Shown here: positions 61,401-64,000 of the stretch, piece after piece | Numbering within the stretch: the stretch's first letter is position 1 | Layout: the number at the start of each line of letters is the position of its first letter | Assembly: GCF_007997015.1 (NCBI RefSeq) | Contig: NZ_VOSM01000002.1 | Span: 186,001 to 250,000 of the forward strand | Length of the DNA: 64,000 bases | Direction: 5' to 3' | Origin: Lujinxingia vulgaris | GTDB taxonomy: Bacteria > Myxococcota_A > Bradymonadia > Bradymonadales > Bradymonadaceae | Notes under the pieces: model-generated | The model's database searches: none | What the model saw: the letters and a program-made list of their open reading frames with translations, nothing else | What the model was told of the DNA's origin: nothing | Position numbers and translations under genes: made by a program

Positions 61401-61660
61401 GCGCACACTCCTGAGTGGTGTTGAAGGGATCTGGCGAAGCGCCACTCCCGTCGATGTAACGCGGGTGTGGCGAGGTGTCGAGGGTCTGAGTCTGGAGCAG
61501 GCCGAAATGGCCGGCCGGGGATGGGTGTTGTCACCGGGCGAGCGTTTGCGTAGATTGCGCAGGCGGAGCGCGCTTCTCCCGCAGTTGCGGGCGCTAAATC
61601 AAGACTCCGATTCAGAAATCGGGCGCGGGCATCCATTCCCGGTCCGCCATCGGCTTTGCA

Positions 61661-61672
61661 CACCTTAAGGTG
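61661..61672. promoter_or_regulatory. Palindromic operator candidate upstream of fur-like gene
   Basis: CACCTTAAGGTG is an exact 12-base palindrome, 41 bases before the GTG start of the Fur-family gene. Its position fits an autoregulatory operator, although it does not match the classical Fur, Zur or PerR boxes. Confidence 0.4.
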
Positions 61673-61713
61673 CGAGCCGTGGTCCGTTCATCATCTACCC
61701 CAGGCAAAGTATC

Positions 61714-62205
61714 GTGGCTGAGCAGTCGTTAGAGGAGCGAGAGGCCCGCGTGGCCGAGGCGATGGAGGCATTCTCCGAGCGCCTTCAGGAGGCCGGGCTC
61801 AAGTCGACCAAGCAGCGTGACGTGATCGTCGAGCGCTTCTTCTGGCTCGACAAACATATCAGCGCGGACGAGCTTCTGGAGGACGTGCGTGAGCATCAGC
61901 CGCGCATAGGCTATGCGACGGTCTACCGCACGTTGAAGTTGCTGGTGGAGCAGGGCTTTGCGCTGCCCAAGGATTTTGGCGACGGGCAGACGCGCTACGA
62001 TCCGATCCACAATCAGGATCCGCAGCACGACCACCTCATCTGCGTGGACTGCCGCAAGATCATCGAATTCAACGACGACGGGCTCAACGAGCGCATCCAG
62101 GCCATCGCCGAGAAGATGCAGTACCAGGTGCGGCGAAAGAAGATCGAGCTCTACGCCGAGTGCCAGATCCCGGCCTGCCCGAACCATCCCGATCAGAGCG
62201 CCTGA
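61714..62205 (+). CDS. fur: Fur-family metal-dependent transcriptional regulator
   Basis: This 163-residue protein (GTG start) has an N-terminal winged helix with KSTKQRDVIVERFF and IGYATVYRTLKLLVEQGFA (recognition helix), then a metal-binding dimerisation domain with HNQDPQHDHLICVDCRKIIEF and a second cysteine pair CQIPAC near the end. The paired cysteines form a structural zinc site. His residues in QDPQHDHLIC belong to the regulatory metal site. It could be Fur, PerR or Zur; the sequence does not decide. A palindrome upstream suggests autoregulation. The Mrp gene follows 166 bases downstream, a logical pairing with iron-sulphur metabolism. Confidence 0.88.
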   Translation: MAEQSLEEREARVAEAMEAFSERLQEAGLKSTKQRDVIVERFFWLDKHISADELLEDVREHQPRIGYATVYRTLKLLVEQGFALPKDFGDGQTRYDPIHNQDPQHDHLICVDCRKIIEFNDDGLNERIQAIAEKMQYQVRRKKIELYAECQIPACPNHPDQSA

Positions 62206-62225
62206 GGGCGCGTTATCCCCCTATA

Positions 62226-62235
62226 ACTTCGAAGT
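62226..62235. promoter_or_regulatory. Palindrome between fur-like and mrp genes
   Basis: ACTTCGAAGT is an exact 10-base palindrome in an AT-rich patch about 20 bases after the fur-like stop. It lies where a promoter operator of mrp could be. Confidence 0.25.
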
Positions 62236-62371
62236 ATTGAATCGGTCGCCGGGGTGCTTAGGTCCGCCCCGCTTGCGGAGCTCTTTTCCAGGGGCTTCCG
62301 GCCAGCGACCGCGGTGCCGCGCAAGGGCGCGCGCCAGCGGCGGCCAGATTCCAACCTTTTCCGAGGCATGC

Positions 62372-63592
62372 ATGAAAGACGATTTTTCGATCAAAGGTGA
62401 AGTGATCGCAGCGCTTGAAGGCGTCGAAGATCCGGGCCAGGGCGGCAAGAACATCGTGGATACCCACCTGGTTGAGCAGGTCGAGGTGAAAGCGGGCGTG
62501 GCCGACATCACGCTGGTGATGCCCAAGGGGCGCGCACGTGAGGAGCGTTTCACGATTGAGGATGCGGTCTACGATAAGGTCGAGGCGATTGACGGCGTGC
62601 TCGAGGTTAAGGTCAAGACGATGACCCCGCAGGCGCTGGAGCGCGAGCAGAATGGCGAGCCGGCCCCGGCCCCGTCCGCCCAGCCGGCGGCAGCACCCGC
62701 GGCGCGTCCTGCCGCCGGCAAGGCTTCGCCGGCCGCCCAGCCCCAGGCTGCGCCTTCGGCGCCGATCGAAGGCGTGGGCAAGGTCATCGCCGTGGCCTCC
62801 GGTAAGGGCGGCGTGGGCAAGTCCACCGTCGCGGTGAACCTGGCGCTGGCGCTGCAGAAGATCGGCCACCGCGTGGGTCTTCTCGACGTGGATATCTACG
62901 GTCCCTCGCTGCCTACGTTGCTGGGCATCTCCGGGCGCCCGGCGGTGAGCAACCGCCGCATCCTCCCGATGGAGGCCGACGGGCTGCGCGTGATGAGCCT
63001 GGGCTTTTTGATGGATGAAGATACTCCGGTGATCTGGCGCGGGCCGATTGTCACGGGAATCATCCGCCAGTTCTTGCGCGACGTGGACTGGAGCGGGCTC
63101 GATTACCTGATCGTCGACATGCCGCCGGGAACCGGTGATGCGCAGCTGGCGCTTGCGCAGACGGTGCCGGTCGATGGCGCGGTGATCGTGACCACCCCGT
63201 CGGACCTCTCGCTGATCGATGCGGCGCGCGGGCTGCAGATGTTCAAGACCCTCAATGTGGAGGTGATGGGCATCGTGACCAACATGTCGAAGTTCATCGT
63301 GCCCTCGACCAAAGAGGAGTTCTTCATCTTCGGCAATCCCGCCGAGGTGGCCAAAGAGGCCGAGCGTCTGGAGACGCCGGTGCTCGGCGAGATCCCGCTC
63401 GACCTGACGGTGCGCGAAGGCGGTGACGCCGGGCGCCCGGTCGTGGTGGGGCAGCCGGATAGCCCGGTGACCGAGGCCTTTGTGGAACTCGCGACGAAGG
63501 TTGCCGAGCTCAAGCCCCCGCACGCCGATGGCGAGGGCGGCGAGGGTGCGGAGCAGCCCAAGAAAGGGCTCTTCTCCTTCCTGAAAAGCTAA
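62372..63592 (+). CDS. mrp: Mrp/ApbC/NBP35-family P-loop ATPase without the CxxC motif
   Basis: This 406-residue protein starts at ATG 62372 (GAGG upstream). An N-terminal MIP18/DUF59 domain (about 1-85) is joined by a Pro/Ala-rich linker (about 90-130) to a MinD-like ATPase with VIAVASGKGGVGKSTVAVNL (deviant Walker A), DVDIYGPSLPTLLG and DYLIVDMPPGTGDAQL. Mrp proteins carry iron-sulphur clusters for apoproteins. The cysteines that bridge the cluster are replaced: where CxxC normally stands after ENMS, this protein has VPST (residues 310-313). Some Mrp relatives share this loss. The C-terminus ends in KKGLFSFLKS. A strong terminator follows. Confidence 0.92.
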   Translation: MKDDFSIKGEVIAALEGVEDPGQGGKNIVDTHLVEQVEVKAGVADITLVMPKGRAREERFTIEDAVYDKVEAIDGVLEVKVKTMTPQALEREQNGEPAPAPSAQPAAAPAARPAAGKASPAAQPQAAPSAPIEGVGKVIAVASGKGGVGKSTVAVNLALALQKIGHRVGLLDVDIYGPSLPTLLGISGRPAVSNRRILPMEADGLRVMSLGFLMDEDTPVIWRGPIVTGIIRQFLRDVDWSGLDYLIVDMPPGTGDAQLALAQTVPVDGAVIVTTPSDLSLIDAARGLQMFKTLNVEVMGIVTNMSKFIVPSTKEEFFIFGNPAEVAKEAERLETPVLGEIPLDLTVREGGDAGRPVVVGQPDSPVTEAFVELATKVAELKPPHADGEGGEGAEQPKKGLFSFLKS

Positions 63593-63602
63593 GTAAAAAG
63601 AG

Positions 63603-63633
63603 GCGAAGGCCCGCTCCAGGAGCGGGCCTTCGC
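63603..63633 (+). terminator. Terminator after mrp
   Basis: A 13-bp perfect inverted repeat (63603-63615/63621-63633) lies 11 bases after the mrp stop. It is followed by CGTTGTGG, so the T run is short, but the stem is very stable. Confidence 0.7.
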
Positions 63634-63751
63634 GTTGTGGTGAAAATCTCTTTGCCAGGATCGGCCCGAGCGCCGATAATCTGCGCCGGCGCTCCTGCGC
63701 CGGCGTTGGTCATTGAGGTACCAGCGAGCACCATGCGAGAGCGAGTGGCGT

Positions 63752-64000
63752 TTGAGTCGATACGGTCGACATTTTGTGCGGGTTCGCGAGCTCAAGGATT
63801 TTGAGCAGCGCTTTATCAGGCTGATCGTCGATCAACCCAACGTCCTGCACGTGCGCCATCAGGCGCTCTTTCGCTATGCGGCGGCGCTCGGGCAGATGAA
63901 CCTCTTTCGCACCCCGGTGGGCAATGACATCTCGCTGAGCGAAGACGTCGACGCGCTGCGCCGCTGGATGGTGGAGTCGCTCGTGCCGCTCTTGCCGGAG
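63752..64000 (+). CDS. Partial gene of unknown function, truncated by window end
   Basis: From TTG 63752 the frame is open to the last base (83 codons): SRYGRHFVRVRELKDFEQRF and onward, with HVRHQALFRYAAALGQMNLF and a helical, acidic stretch (SLSEDVDALRRWMVESLVP). The start is uncertain: TTG 63713, TTG 63752 or GTG 63776 are possible, and none has a strong ribosome-binding site. The ATG at 63733 is in another frame and meets a stop at 63802-63804. The codon pattern and composition are those of a real coding region. No family is recognised. Confidence 0.55.
   Translation, partial: MSRYGRHFVRVRELKDFEQRFIRLIVDQPNVLHVRHQALFRYAAALGQMNLFRTPVGNDISLSEDVDALRRWMVESLVPLLPE

Noticed and set aside
63733..63804. 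ATG frame at 63733
   Set aside because: It meets a stop after 23 codons; the neighbouring frame stays open to the window end and reads as a protein.

Overview
The window is about 64 kb of GC-rich chromosomal DNA, densely packed with genes. Many are lipoproteins, there are multi-domain Ser/Thr-kinase-like proteins with TPR or PEGA tails, and there is a complete type IV pilus (T4P) locus whose order matches the Myxococcus xanthus pil cluster. Together with Cys-rich 'DSDC/ADC' surface lipoproteins and zinc-ribbon/'TQV'-motif proteins, this points to a myxobacteria-like deltaproteobacterium. Bradymonadales (Bradymonas/Lujinxingia-like) is my best guess, by inference only. No phage, insertion sequence, plasmid or CRISPR signature was seen.

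Layout. 1-7.2 kb: a truncated lipoprotein gene, a DUF4384-like lipoprotein, moeA, two further lipoproteins and a LolC/E-type permease. 7.3-17 kb: a 1075-residue kinase-like/STAND-like/TPR protein whose catalytic residues are altered, a small lipoprotein, a SAM methyltransferase, a ClpA/ClpC-like AAA+ ATPase, a small zinc ribbon, a lipoprotein and an RlpA-like protein. 17.3-21.8 kb: a 1395-residue HExxHxxGxxH metalloprotease lipoprotein with highly biased codons and a structured leader. 21.8-34.1 kb: the T4P locus, all on the minus strand. Read in transcription order it is pilB, pilT, pilC, pilS, pilR, an extra pilin, pilA behind a good sigma-54 promoter, a pilG-position gene, pilH-like ATPase, pilI-like permease, then an SRPBCC protein.

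34.4-49.4 kb: a divergent ABC-2 exporter, initiator tRNA, a chromosome-maintenance group (rluB, scpB, scpA, xerD), glnD and truD back to back, two related-looking repeat proteins and lysC. 49.4-64 kb: a Nudix-like protein, a strongly structured candidate non-coding RNA, a pseudokinase-PEGA protein, gamma-glutamyltransferase, a DUF47/Pit phosphate uptake pair, an outer-membrane beta-barrel overlapping a fibronectin-like lipoprotein, a LOG-family protein, a Fur-family regulator, an Mrp/ApbC P-loop ATPase, and a gene cut by the window end.

How the genes fit together. PilS/PilR with a sigma-54 promoter in front of pilA form a self-contained control circuit for pilin. PilB/PilT/PilC are the extension ATPase, retraction ATPase and platform protein. 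The ABC pair downstream of pilA corresponds by position to M. xanthus PilH/PilI. The most novel-looking element is the intergenic RNA at about 50,275-50,562 (minus strand). It has a promoter-like -35, a 23-bp stem with two mismatches, an inner helix enclosing two hairpins with identical UUCCU loops, and an intrinsic terminator with six U residues.
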